Shown piece by piece: positions 1 to 7,807 of a stretch of 64,000 nucleotides of DNA (positions are counted from its first letter, which is position 1; every line of letters starts with the position of its first letter). A model generated the notes under the pieces. It did not search any database, had not been told where the DNA came from, and saw only the letters and a list, made by a program, of their open reading frames with translations. A program made the translations under genes and the position numbers. This stretch comes from Schauerella aestuarii (lineage in GTDB: Bacteria > Pseudomonadota > Gammaproteobacteria > Burkholderiales > Burkholderiaceae_B), in NCBI RefSeq assembly GCF_009866805.1, contig NZ_SIZW01000039.1, positions 620,001 through 684,000 of the forward strand, written 5' to 3'.

Positions 1-531
1 GAGCGCGATATTGCCGATTCGGAAGGGCAGATCGCGCTGGGGTGGCACGTGGATCCTGAGTCGCGCGGCGGGATGGTTTGGCATAACGGGGCGACCGGCG
101 GCTATAGCGCGTTTATCGGGTTCGTGCCGTTTACGCGGACGGGCGTGGTGGTGCTGGCAAATGTACGTCCGGTGATTGGCGTGGATGATATCGGTAGACG
201 GCTGCTGATGTCGGGGATGATGTCTGCCGCTGAACCGCTCTCCGCGCAGCGCGTGCCGATCGATGTGCCGGGGGAAGTGCTGGAGCGGTATGTGGGGCGA
301 TATCGGCTGACGCCGGAGTTTGCTCTCGAGGTGACTCGCGAAGGTGATGCACTGTTTGTGCAGGCCACCGGCCAGCAGCGGTTTCGAGTGTATGCAGAAA
401 GTGCGTCTGACTTTTTCTACACCGTAGTGGATCCGCAGATCAGCTTCGTGACACCGGGGGAGAAGGGTGAGGCAGTGCGGATGGTGCTGCATCAGAACGG
501 CCGAGATTTGGTGGGTGAGCGGAGTAAGTAA
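1..531 (+). CDS. Serine hydrolase (beta-lactamase/PBP family), C-terminal part
   Basis: The frame is open from base 1, so the gene starts before the window and only about 176 C-terminal residues are visible. The stretch WHNGATGGYSAF followed by a hydrophobic strand and VVVLANV is the usual third active-site region (HxG in place of KTG) of class C beta-lactamase-like serine hydrolases. From about residue 95 on, YVGRYRLTPEFALEV followed by GDALFVQATGQ resembles the small beta-rich C-terminal domain found in many of these proteins. The catalytic SxxK would lie upstream of the window. Substrate cannot be told. A true beta-lactamase is less likely than a peptidase or esterase role because of the extra C-terminal domain. 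Confidence 0.8.
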   Translation, partial: ERDIADSEGQIALGWHVDPESRGGMVWHNGATGGYSAFIGFVPFTRTGVVVLANVRPVIGVDDIGRRLLMSGMMSAAEPLSAQRVPIDVPGEVLERYVGRYRLTPEFALEVTREGDALFVQATGQQRFRVYAESASDFFYTVVDPQISFVTPGEKGEAVRMVLHQNGRDLVGERSK

Positions 532-551
532 ACGCGTTACTACTCAGTCGT

Positions 552-585
552 ACCCAATTTGGGTGCAATAAAACCCAATATGGGT
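552..585. promoter_or_regulatory. Two phased palindromes at the start of the HTH-nucleotidyltransferase gene
   Basis: Two 13-bp palindromes, ACCCAATTTGGGT (552-564) and ACCCAATATGGGT (573-585), lie with centres exactly 21 bp apart, i.e. two helical turns. The second overlaps the candidate ATG at 580 and ends 3 bp before the ATG at 589. Their placement suggests an autoregulatory operator for the winged-helix protein encoded directly downstream. The palindromes are seen; the binding is inferred. Confidence 0.6.
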
Positions 586-588
586 ACG

Positions 589-1224
589 ATGACGACTGAC
601 TCTCGATCGCGCTCGGGATTTGCCGATGCGCTTTTTCCTGGCACCAAGCAGCGTGTGCTAGGGTTGCTGTTCGCCCAGCCTGAACGAAGCTTCTACGCTA
701 AAGAGGTCATCAGCCTCGTTGGTAGCGGGTCAGGAGCGGTGCAACGCGAATTGGCTGTTCTAGAGCAGAGTGGCCTGGTCACGATGAAGACCATCGGCAA
801 CCAGAAGCACTATCAGGCAAATGCCGAATCCCCCATCTTTGCAGAGCTAAGCGCGATTGTTCAGAAAACGATTGGCTTAGCCGTGCCGCTACGCGAAGCG
901 CTCGCGCCCATAACGCAACAGATTACGGCTGCGTTCGTTTATGGATCGGTCGCAAAGCGTACCGACACCGCACGAAGTGACATTGACCTGATGTTGATTG
1001 GTGATAACGTCAGCTACGGCGATGTTTTCACTGCGCTGGAAGATGTTGGTCATGCACTTGGTCGACCGGTTAATCCCACTATTTTGACGGGCGATGAATG
1101 GCGCAAGCGCATTAAGTCCGAGGACTCGTTTTTAACGCGTGTGCTTGCACAGCCGAAGATTTGGATTATTGGAGGCGAGGATAAACTCGCGCTCTCGCCG
1201 CTGAGATCCACCGTCCGGAAATGA
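589..1224 (+). CDS. Winged-helix protein fused to a nucleotidyltransferase (MNT-like) domain
   Basis: About 211 residues. The N-terminal third (TKQRVLGLLFAQPERSFYAKEV, ending with a recognition-helix and wing pattern) is an ArsR/MarR-like winged helix. The middle carries FVYGSVAKRTDTARSDIDL, the GS-x(9-10)-D-x-D pattern of the minimal nucleotidyltransferase fold (Pol beta superfamily). Possible starts are TTG 559, ATG 580 and ATG 589. I chose 589 because the palindromes at 552-585 then lie upstream of it and GGG at 582-584 is the only purine-rich stretch nearby; 580 is equally possible. Such proteins usually stand alone, and I see no HEPN partner here. A DNA-binding autoregulator with possible nucleotidyl-transfer activity is the best guess; the target is unknown. 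Confidence 0.75.
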   Translation: MTTDSRSRSGFADALFPGTKQRVLGLLFAQPERSFYAKEVISLVGSGSGAVQRELAVLEQSGLVTMKTIGNQKHYQANAESPIFAELSAIVQKTIGLAVPLREALAPITQQITAAFVYGSVAKRTDTARSDIDLMLIGDNVSYGDVFTALEDVGHALGRPVNPTILTGDEWRKRIKSEDSFLTRVLAQPKIWIIGGEDKLALSPLRSTVRK

Positions 1225-1309
1225 CAAGGGCACTGAAGGGAATCTGAGATTCCCGTGTGCCGCATGACGAGCCATCTATGTGCCGTCGGCAGCCGAGATG
1301 GCCTGCCGA

Positions 1310-1720
1310 TCAGTCACCCTTCGGCAACTGCGCAATCACCTTGATCTCAAAATCAAACCCTGCCAGCCAGGTCACGCCAGGCACGGTCACGTTCGGGTAG
1401 GGCGCCTCGCCCCAGAACTCTGCAACTGCGGCCCAGGCTTTCTCGAAGTTCTTTTCGGGATCGACGATGAATACCGTGACGTCGACCACATCGTTGAACG
1501 TGCAGCCCGCAGCTTCGAGAATCCCATTGAGATTCGTGAAGGCGCGCCGCACTTGGGCTTCGAGGTCCGGCTCCGGTGTGCCGTCTTCACGGCTGCCGAC
1601 TTGGCCCGAAACAAACAGCAGTCCATTGGATCGCACCGCGGGCGAATAGCGATAGCGTTCGTACAGTGCCTGGCGTCCAGCGGGGAAAACAACATCGCGG
1701 GTGGATTTGGAAGTCGTCAT
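1310..1720 (-). CDS. RidA/YjgF/Rid family protein
   Basis: A 136-residue Rid-family enamine/imine deaminase-like protein. Typical features are the strand FVSGQVGSREDG, the helix LEAQVRRAFTNLNGILEAAG, and the strand DVVDVTVFIVD near the middle. The start ATG at 1720 is preceded by AGGAG at good spacing; a longer open frame to 1810 has no ribosome site and adds no family sequence. The canonical RidA arginine region is not obvious, so this may be a Rid2-7 subgroup member with a different or no deaminase activity. It is divergently transcribed from the LysR gene at 1866, which may control it. Confidence 0.85.
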   Translation of the reverse strand: MTTSKSTRDVVFPAGRQALYERYRYSPAVRSNGLLFVSGQVGSREDGTPEPDLEAQVRRAFTNLNGILEAAGCTFNDVVDVTVFIVDPEKNFEKAWAAVAEFWGEAPYPNVTVPGVTWLAGFDFEIKVIAQLPKGD

Positions 1721-1865
1721 CAAGAATCTCCTGAGAAAGGGCCGCTCCCGGCCCGGTGTGTTCGATGAACCTACTGTATGCCCCCACGCGCGGTTGATAA
1801 ACGCCCACATCTATCCATCACTGTTTGTAGAATCCAAATAATCCCCTGAGCTTTCGGAGCACCCC

Positions 1866-2789
1866 ATGGACCGGTTCGATGCAATGCAGGCCTTCGCACG
1901 CGTGGTGGAAGCGGGCAGCTTCACCAAAGCTGCCGAGACGCTGCACATGAGCAAGACCACGGTGACCCAGCTGGTGCAGCAACTGGAGGCGCGGTTGCGC
2001 GTGAAGCTGCTGAATCGCACCACGCGCCGGGTGAATCTCACGGCCGATGGGGCGGCGTATTACGAACGCGTGCTGCGGCTGCTGGCGGATATGGACGATG
2101 CGGAGACGAGCCTGTCGAGTGCATCGGCGTTGCCGCGTGGCCGGCTGCGGGTGGACGTGCCGGCGCCGTTTGCGCGCATGATTTTGGTGCCGGCACTACC
2201 GGCGTTTTATGCGCGCTACCCAGACATTCAACTGGATGTGGGCGTGAGCGATCGCATCGTGGATGTGATCGGCGACAACGTGGATTGCGTGGTGCGTGGG
2301 GGCGAGATCAGGGATGAGTCGCTCGTGGCGCGGCATATTGGCGATCTTCAGCTTGGTGTGTTTGCGGCACCCAGCTATCTGGCGCAAGCGGGGCGGCCAT
2401 TGCATCCCAACGAACTCGAGAGTACGCATCACCGCATCGTGGGTTTTCTATGGTCGCGCACGGGCAAGGCGTTGCCGTATGCGATGCATCACGGTGACGA
2501 GAGCGTGAAGGTGCATGGGCGTCACGCGTTATCGGTGGACGATGGCAATGCGTATCTTGCGGCAGGCTTGGCGGGGCTGGGCGTGCTGTGGTTGCCGGAC
2601 TATATGTCGCGAGGGCATCTGGCGAGCGGTGAGCTTGTGCAGTTGTTTGAAGATTGGCAGCTTGAGTCGATGCCGATGTATATCGCGTTTCCACCCAACC
2701 GACACGTGAGTGCAAAGCTGCGCGTATTTATCGATTGGGTCATCGAGTTGATGGCAGAGCATGCGCCGCGCGTTGATCGCACGGTTTGA
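1866..2789 (+). CDS. LysR-family transcriptional regulator
   Basis: A 307-residue LysR-type regulator. The N-terminal winged helix is clear (MDRFDAMQAFARVVEAGSF, then AAETLHMSKTTVTQLVQQLE), followed by the periplasmic-binding-like effector domain (LRVDVPAPFARMILVPALPAF and later GLAGLGVLWLPDY). This subtype (MDRFDAMQAF start) is common in Burkholderiales and often acts on a divergent oxidoreductase or Rid gene. The neighbour read in the other direction is the Rid gene at 1310-1720, so that gene is the likely target. It converges with the BenE gene at its 3' end. Confidence 0.92.
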   Translation: MDRFDAMQAFARVVEAGSFTKAAETLHMSKTTVTQLVQQLEARLRVKLLNRTTRRVNLTADGAAYYERVLRLLADMDDAETSLSSASALPRGRLRVDVPAPFARMILVPALPAFYARYPDIQLDVGVSDRIVDVIGDNVDCVVRGGEIRDESLVARHIGDLQLGVFAAPSYLAQAGRPLHPNELESTHHRIVGFLWSRTGKALPYAMHHGDESVKVHGRHALSVDDGNAYLAAGLAGLGVLWLPDYMSRGHLASGELVQLFEDWQLESMPMYIAFPPNRHVSAKLRVFIDWVIELMAEHAPRVDRTV

Positions 2790-2843
2790 TCGAGTGACGA
2801 ATATTCGGGCGGCGTGCGTATGGTCGCCGATTCGCTACGGCGC

Positions 2844-4034
2844 TCAACCTTGACGTCGGTGGGCCACGGCAATCACCAGTCCGCCGGCCAATAATCCCCA
2901 GACCGGGCTGCTGATCGACATCAGATTCAAGTTCGATGCCGTCACCAGAAACGTAATCAGCGCGGCTTCGCGATGCGTGGGCGTGAGCAAGGCATCGCTT
3001 AGGCTCGCGCCCAAGGTGCCCAGCAGCGCAATGCCGGCAATGGCCGCCACGATAACGGGCGGCAGCACGGCGAAGAGCGTGACGATCGCCGCACCGGCCA
3101 ACCCAGCCAGCAAATAAAACACGCCCGCAGCAACTGACGCGGTATAGCGCCGCGCGGGATCTTCGTGCGCTTCGGGACCGGCGCAAATGGCCGCGGTGAT
3201 CGCCGCCAGGTTGACGGCAAACACGCCGAAGGGCGCAAGCACGAGCGTGACCAAGCCGCTTGCCGTGATGAGTGGCGACACGGGGGTTTGATAATGGTTT
3301 TGCCTTAGCACGGCGATGCCGGGCAGGTTTTGCGAGGCGATGGTCACGATAAACAGTGGCAAGCCGATGCTCACGATCGCGGGAAGCGAGAAATGGGGCG
3401 GCACCCACTCGAGTGCTGGCAGTGCAAAGGAGAGCTGCGCCATTTCGGCTTGGCCGGAGAAGAGCCAGATCGCTATGCCGATGGCGAGTGCGGCCAAGAC
3501 GCCGTATCGGGGCGCTACGCGCTTTGTGACGAGATAGCCCACCAGCATGCCGAGCACGATAGCGAGGTGCGCCTGAGCTGAAGCGAACAGCGTGAGACCG
3601 AACCGCACGAGCACGCCGGCCAACATTGCTGCGGCAAGCTCACGCGGAATGGCGCGCGCCACGCGATCGAAGAGGCCCGTTACGCCGCAGAGGGTCATGA
3701 GGGCGGCAGCAAACATGAAACCGGCAACGGCTTCGTTCATGCCAGTGCCGGGCGGCAGCAAGCCGATCAATGCGGCGCCCGGCGTGGACCAGGCAAAGAG
3801 CACCGGCGCACGGTAGTAGAGCGAGATGGCAATGCACAGCACGCCGGTCGCCAAGCCCAACGTCATCAGCCAGGATTGGGCCTGAGTGGGCGTGGCACCG
3901 ACTGCGTAGGCGGCCTGCAAGACGATGGCGGCCGAGCTCGAGTAGCCGATCAACACGGCGGTGAAGCCTGCGACGACCGAGGCGGTGGAGAGATCGCGGC
4001 GCAGGCTGCGTGAAGCGGTGAGTGGCGTGGTCAT
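2844..4034 (-). CDS. benE: BenE-family benzoate/H+ symporter
   Basis: A 396-residue inner-membrane carrier with roughly 12 hydrophobic segments. The N-terminal part (VVAGFTAVLIGYSSSAAIVLQ), the AWSTPGAALI segment and ITASGLVTLVLAPFG are typical of BenE transporters, which import benzoate with protons. I chose ATG 4034 because family similarity starts there; the frame is open further upstream to 4238, but that part is low complexity and crosses the palindrome at 4217. No benzoate dioxygenase genes are in the window, so the true substrate could be another aromatic or small acid. The AraC gene at 4303-5079 on the same strand is the likely regulator. Confidence 0.88.
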   Translation of the reverse strand: MTTPLTASRSLRRDLSTASVVAGFTAVLIGYSSSAAIVLQAAYAVGATPTQAQSWLMTLGLATGVLCIAISLYYRAPVLFAWSTPGAALIGLLPPGTGMNEAVAGFMFAAALMTLCGVTGLFDRVARAIPRELAAAMLAGVLVRFGLTLFASAQAHLAIVLGMLVGYLVTKRVAPRYGVLAALAIGIAIWLFSGQAEMAQLSFALPALEWVPPHFSLPAIVSIGLPLFIVTIASQNLPGIAVLRQNHYQTPVSPLITASGLVTLVLAPFGVFAVNLAAITAAICAGPEAHEDPARRYTASVAAGVFYLLAGLAGAAIVTLFAVLPPVIVAAIAGIALLGTLGASLSDALLTPTHREAALITFLVTASNLNLMSISSPVWGLLAGGLVIAVAHRRQG

Positions 4035-4216
4035 GAGGGACAACGATGAAGATGATGAGGACTGGGCTTTCTGTGGGCGTCCCGCGGGCTTGCGCTGTTC
4101 GCCGAGAACATTGGTCTGGAACCCAAACATTTGGCATGTGCATTTGGCACGTGCAGTCGACTTATTCAGTCGGCGCTGTTTCCAGCGGCGTTGCATGCCA
4201 GAAGCGGACAGCATAC

Positions 4217-4240
4217 CGTTGTGCGTTATAGCGCACAACG
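4217..4240. promoter_or_regulatory. Perfect 9-bp inverted repeat upstream of benE
   Basis: CGTTGTGCG, then TTATAG, then CGCACAACG, forms a perfect dyad between the AraC gene and the BenE gene. It lies about 180 bp upstream of the benE start. An operator for the neighbouring regulator is the simplest reading; no terminator T-run follows on either strand. Confidence 0.55.
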
Positions 4241-4302
4241 TTTTTCAAGCAGTGAGTGCGCATCGCCCAGGTCGCGGCATACCCAAGGCTACGTCGACGT
4301 CG

Positions 4303-5079
4303 TCACAGCCGTGTTCGATAAGCGGAAGGGGTGTCGCCGAATGTGCGTTTGAACTGGCCGATGTAAGCACTCGCAGTTGAATAGCCAAGGTCGAGTGCAA
4401 TCGCCGTCACCGACGTGCCGCCCGCGAGCATTTCGAGCGATCGCATCAACCGCGCACGCTGGCGCCATGCCGTAAAATTGAAACCGGTTTCTGCTACGAA
4501 GCGGCGGCTCAGCGTGCGCGTGCTCATGGCGGCCTTCAGCGCCCAGTGGTCGATATCGAAGACGTCTGCGGGATCGGCGATCAGGGCCTTGGCAATGTTT
4601 TGCAGGCGCGGGTCCCGGGGCATGGGTAAGCCGAGCGACTCGACGGGCAGGGTGCGGATCTCATCGAGGATGACTTCGGCAATCCGCGCTCTGGGCGCGT
4701 CCAGAGGCTCGACTGGCCATGTGCCTGCACGCAACACCGCTTCGCGCAGTAATGCCGATGTGCGCAGGGTGCAAGGCCGTTTGGGCAGATTCTCGCAAGC
4801 TTGTTCGGCGATGTAGACGCTCCAGCCGTGATACGGACCGTGGGCTCGACCGGCGTGCGTGTGATGGGGTGGCAGCCAAACCGCGTGGATGGCGGGGACG
4901 ACCCAGACGCCTTCTTCGAGTTCAACAGTGAGCAGGCCCCGCAACGAGCCAAACAATTGGCCCCGTGCATGCCGATGCGGCGCTGCCGCCAATTCAACAT
5001 TGCCGTGCGCCGTCAGGACGAATAGCACCGGATCATCCGCGCTGTTGGTTGCGTGTACGTCTACCTTCAGGTCAGCCAT
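4303..5079 (-). CDS. AraC-family regulator with N-terminal cupin domain
   Basis: 258 residues. The N-terminal half is an AraC-type cupin (HRHARGQLFGSLRGLLTVEL, then WVVPAIHAVWLPPHHTH). The C-terminal half has the two helix-turn-helix motifs, with TRTLSRRFVAETGFNFTAWR and later IALDLGYSTASAYIGQFKR. The layout matches the NimR-like subgroup, whose members often control one nearby transporter gene. It is upstream of benE in the same direction, with the dyad at 4217 between them, so control of benE is likely. Confidence 0.9.
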   Translation of the reverse strand: MADLKVDVHATNSADDPVLFVLTAHGNVELAAAPHRHARGQLFGSLRGLLTVELEEGVWVVPAIHAVWLPPHHTHAGRAHGPYHGWSVYIAEQACENLPKRPCTLRTSALLREAVLRAGTWPVEPLDAPRARIAEVILDEIRTLPVESLGLPMPRDPRLQNIAKALIADPADVFDIDHWALKAAMSTRTLSRRFVAETGFNFTAWRQRARLMRSLEMLAGGTSVTAIALDLGYSTASAYIGQFKRTFGDTPSAYRTRL

Positions 5080-5176
5080 GGCGGAAGAATGATATGTGTT
5101 GTCCGGTTTAGTTTATCGACGGCAGAACATCGGCGCTATCTTCGTCCCCACGCATTTACCGATGGGAGCGCAAGCG

Positions 5177-5980
5177 ATGAATGGCACTGTAGACGATCAA
5201 GATAGGGCCGCTAAACAACGTCGGAATGGCGCGGGTGAAGAACGCCGGAATGACGCCGATGAAGAACGCCAGAACGCAGCCGGTTCAGAACGCCAGAATG
5301 GAGACGACGACAGGATAGCGACATCCCCTGCCGATCTTCATCATCCGCCCAAGGGCGGTGAGCGGCCGGCACTGGCCACCCTTTATGATCCGCCGGCAGA
5401 ACGCATTCAGAAAGCGGTGTTGAATCACCTTGTTGGCTTTCATGAGGCCTATTTGAAAGCGGCCACATTCTTTTGTTTGGCCACGGGTAGTGAGCGAGGG
5501 CTGGATGCGTCGCCGCGTGGCGGCCCGCCTGGATTTGTGCACGTGCTCGATAAGCACACCGTGGCCTACGCCGACTGGCCCGGCAACAATCGCATCGAAT
5601 CGTTGCGCAATCTGGAGTCGGATGATCGACTGGGAATGGTGTTTCTATTTCCCGGGCTCGAGGTGTTCATGCGGATAAACGGCCGGGGACGAATCTCGAC
5701 AGACCCGGTACTGCTGGAGCAACTCAAAGAGGGTGACCGCCTTCCCAAGACCGCGACCGTTGTCGTGATCGACGAGGTATTGATGCATTGTGGCAAAGCG
5801 ATCAATCGCTCGAAGCTCTGGCAAGAAGATGCGCGCATCGATCGCAGCACGCTGCCGTCGATCGGCAAGATGATGGTTGAACTCAGCAAACTAGGTGATG
5901 CGCAGGCTCAGGTGGACGAGTCACAGATCGAGCAGATCGATGCGCACTATGCGCAGGCGGTGCGCACCAATCTGTATTGA
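5177..5980 (+). CDS. Pyridoxamine 5'-phosphate oxidase-family (FMN-binding split barrel) protein
   Basis: 267 residues. The core from about residue 85 has the pattern of the MSMEG_1061-like PPOX flavoproteins: AATFFCLATGSERGLDASPRG, then YADWPGNNRIESLRNLESD, then LEVFMRINGRGRIS. ATG 5177 is preceded by GGGAG at 8-bp spacing; an upstream frame to 5096 lacks a site. The first 50 residues are a hydrophilic low-complexity leader made of four copies of an eight-residue unit (see the repeat at 5219). Substrate is unknown; family members bind FMN or F420 and reduce small molecules. Confidence 0.82.
   Translation: MNGTVDDQDRAAKQRRNGAGEERRNDADEERQNAAGSERQNGDDDRIATSPADLHHPPKGGERPALATLYDPPAERIQKAVLNHLVGFHEAYLKAATFFCLATGSERGLDASPRGGPPGFVHVLDKHTVAYADWPGNNRIESLRNLESDDRLGMVFLFPGLEVFMRINGRGRISTDPVLLEQLKEGDRLPKTATVVVIDEVLMHCGKAINRSKLWQEDARIDRSTLPSIGKMMVELSKLGDAQAQVDESQIEQIDAHYAQAVRTNLY
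5219..5311 (+). repeat. 24-bp coding tandem repeat
   Basis: Four consecutive units of 24 bp (5219, 5243, 5267 and a last partial one at 5291) encode RRNGAGEE, RRNDADEE, RQNAAGSE and RQNGDDD at the N terminus of the PPOX protein. The copies have diverged but keep the CGN-CGN/CAG-AA(T/C) start. They form a charged disordered leader. Confidence 0.75.
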
Positions 5981-6072
5981 GCAATGACGCGGTCTTAGCG
6001 TTTCGGGTACGTTGGCGCAGAAAGCTCGGCGAGGAACGAATAGCCACCGCATCGTTCAAATAACGCGTGAGT

Positions 6073-7005
6073 TCATTGCCTCGACGCAGCCTGCCCAAAC
6101 GTGGTGGCCGCAAACCCCGCCAACACCTGATTGAACCGCTCCGCCTCCTCAATGAAGGGTGCGTGCCCCGACTTGGCAAACACCTCGCCGCGCACCTTCG
6201 GGTTCAGCACCTGTGCTCTCGCCAGCGACGGCCTGGCATGCACCAACGCATCCTGCTCGCCATACACCATCAGCATCGGCACGCGCGCTTTACTCAACCC
6301 GTCAGACGCGATCGACATCGATTGCACGGCTTTCTGCATGGTCCATGACGCCATGGCGGCGTTGGCGTAAAGGCGCATAAAGGTCGTCGAATCCGGCTGC
6401 GTCTGAAAGCACAGGCTCAAGAACTCGCGAACCGCGTCGAGGTGCGTTTTGAGATCGGGTGAGACGAGATCACGGTAGATGGCCGGGTGCGACACGATCT
6501 GATCGGCGTTGAGCTCGATCACTCCGCCCACATACATGGCTCCGGCGATGCGATCGTCGCCAAAGGACGCCAGGTAGTTCGTGATTACTGCACCGCCTAA
6601 TGACCAGCCCACCAGCACTGGACGCGATGCCTTCGACGCGGCAATCACGGCGTTCAGATCCTCCGCCCACCGTTTGCCGTCGCTGTAGGCGGCAGCCACC
6701 GCGGGTTTGCCGGATAGTCCGTGCCCTCGCATGTCGTAGGTGATCAAGCGATAGCGCTGCAGCTGTGGGCTGGCGAGCTGCTTTTCCCAGTTCAGATGGC
6801 TGCCGAGCAGGCCGTGAACAAAGATGATCGCAGGGCCATTGGGATTGCCGGCTTCTTGCACGGCCAATTCGACGCCATCTGGCGAGTTCACGGTATAGCT
6901 TTTTGTGGGCACCGACGTGGTGGCCGCCGAAGCGGTGGCGGTGATGATTAGCGCGGCGAGCAGAACGAACGCCAGCATGGCGCGCCGGTGGGCAAGGGTG
7001 AACAT
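6073..7005 (-). CDS. Secreted alpha/beta hydrolase
   Basis: 310 residues with an N-terminal signal peptide (basic start, then a long hydrophobic run ending ATASAA near residue 28). The fold markers are FVHGLLGSHLNW (oxyanion region), YDMRGHGLSG, the nucleophile elbow GWSLGG, the acid in MLMVYGEQDALV, and the catalytic histidine in KSGHAPFIEEAERFN. All three catalytic residues are present, so it should be active, probably in the periplasm. GGAGT lies 7 bp before the ATG. The promoter at 7036-7066 has the shape of a MerR-controlled one, and a MerR gene is divergent next door. Substrate is unknown. Confidence 0.88.
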   Translation of the reverse strand: MFTLAHRRAMLAFVLLAALIITATASAATTSVPTKSYTVNSPDGVELAVQEAGNPNGPAIIFVHGLLGSHLNWEKQLASPQLQRYRLITYDMRGHGLSGKPAVAAAYSDGKRWAEDLNAVIAASKASRPVLVGWSLGGAVITNYLASFGDDRIAGAMYVGGVIELNADQIVSHPAIYRDLVSPDLKTHLDAVREFLSLCFQTQPDSTTFMRLYANAAMASWTMQKAVQSMSIASDGLSKARVPMLMVYGEQDALVHARPSLARAQVLNPKVRGEVFAKSGHAPFIEEAERFNQVLAGFAATTFGQAASRQ

Positions 7006-7035
7006 GTGCGGTACTCCATTTTGATCGAGTGCACA

Positions 7036-7066
7036 GTCTCAACCCTGCCATTGATGTGAGGGTCAA
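7036..7066 (-). promoter_or_regulatory. MerR-type promoter with 19-bp spacer and dyad
   Basis: Read on the minus strand, TTGACC (7061-7066) and TGAGAC (7036-7041) are separated by 19 bp. The spacer contains the dyad ACCCT-N12-AGGGT (7042-7063). Overlong spacers with a centred dyad are the hallmark of MerR-activated promoters, where the regulator untwists the DNA. It faces the hydrolase gene at 7005. Confidence 0.65.
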
Positions 7067-7093
7067 GCGGTTTGAACGTGATATCTTTTCCGT

Positions 7094-7483
7094 ATGGAAA
7101 ACGACCCCTCGCCCCAGCAACTGTCGATCGGCAAGCTTGCGGAAGCAACGGGCGCCAGCGTGCGCTCGATTCGCCATTACGACGACCAGGGCTTGCTGCG
7201 ATCGAGTCGATCAAGCAATGGCTACCGCACGTTTCCCATCGAGGCGGTTATCCAGGTCAAACAGATCCAGCGGATGATCGCGACCGGATTCAGCCTGGCG
7301 GATATTCAGGCGTTTCCAGATTGCATGCGTTTGATCGAGGGGGCGGCGTCGTGCACCGAAGCGGGTGAGGTGCAGCGCAAGCGGCTGCTCTCGATTGAGC
7401 GCCAGATCGCGGATCTGGAAAAGCGTCGGGTTCGTCTGCTGAAGACGCTGTCTGATGGCATCGTGCCGCCGCTCGACGAATAA
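7094..7483 (+). CDS. MerR-family transcriptional regulator
   Basis: 129 residues. The N-terminal MerR winged helix is clear: LSIGKLAEATGASVRSIRHY, then DDQGLLRSSRSSNGYRTF. A helical dimerisation segment follows (VQRKRLLSIERQIADLEKRR). The two cysteines (residues about 77 and 87) do not match the CueR, ZntR or MerR metal sites, so an organic or redox signal is likely. It is divergent from the hydrolase at 6073-7005 and the MerR-type promoter lies between them. Confidence 0.9.
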   Translation: MENDPSPQQLSIGKLAEATGASVRSIRHYDDQGLLRSSRSSNGYRTFPIEAVIQVKQIQRMIATGFSLADIQAFPDCMRLIEGAASCTEAGEVQRKRLLSIERQIADLEKRRVRLLKTLSDGIVPPLDE

Positions 7484-7807
7484 ACGCTCGCCGTCCAATT
7501 TCTCGATTCAGCGCTTCGCTGAACTGGCTGTTTTGCACCATTCAATTAGTGCGAGATTCATTGGCGTTGATCGTTTGGTAGCTCATTCTTTCGATGGTGC
7601 CAAAAAGAATTAAAACGCCTGCCAGATTCCAAATTTTCCAAACCCGGTTTGACATGGTGTGGAAATGCATCCTAAAAGCTACGAAATGTGTAAATAGCTT
7701 CAGAATTACACATAATGTTTTGAGTTTTCCGTGCCAAACGTACATATTTGCGACCTGATGTAACTCGCTTTCATTTCTGTCAATCGTCTATCAGGTCTGC
7801 ACCCCTT
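7484..7807 (+). other. AT-rich leader of the autotransporter gene
   Basis: This 324-bp stretch has no gene I can support. Bases 7540-7745 are clearly richer in A and T than the neighbours. A possible promoter is TTGACA (7649-7654) with TAAAAG (7673-7678) at 18-bp spacing; the -10 is weak. If used, the leader would be about 125 nt long. Confidence 0.35.

Noticed and set aside
1238-1254. Hairpin GGGAATC-TGA-GATTCCC after the HTH-nucleotidyltransferase gene
   Set aside because: The stem is only 7 bp and no T-run follows, so I do not call a terminator.
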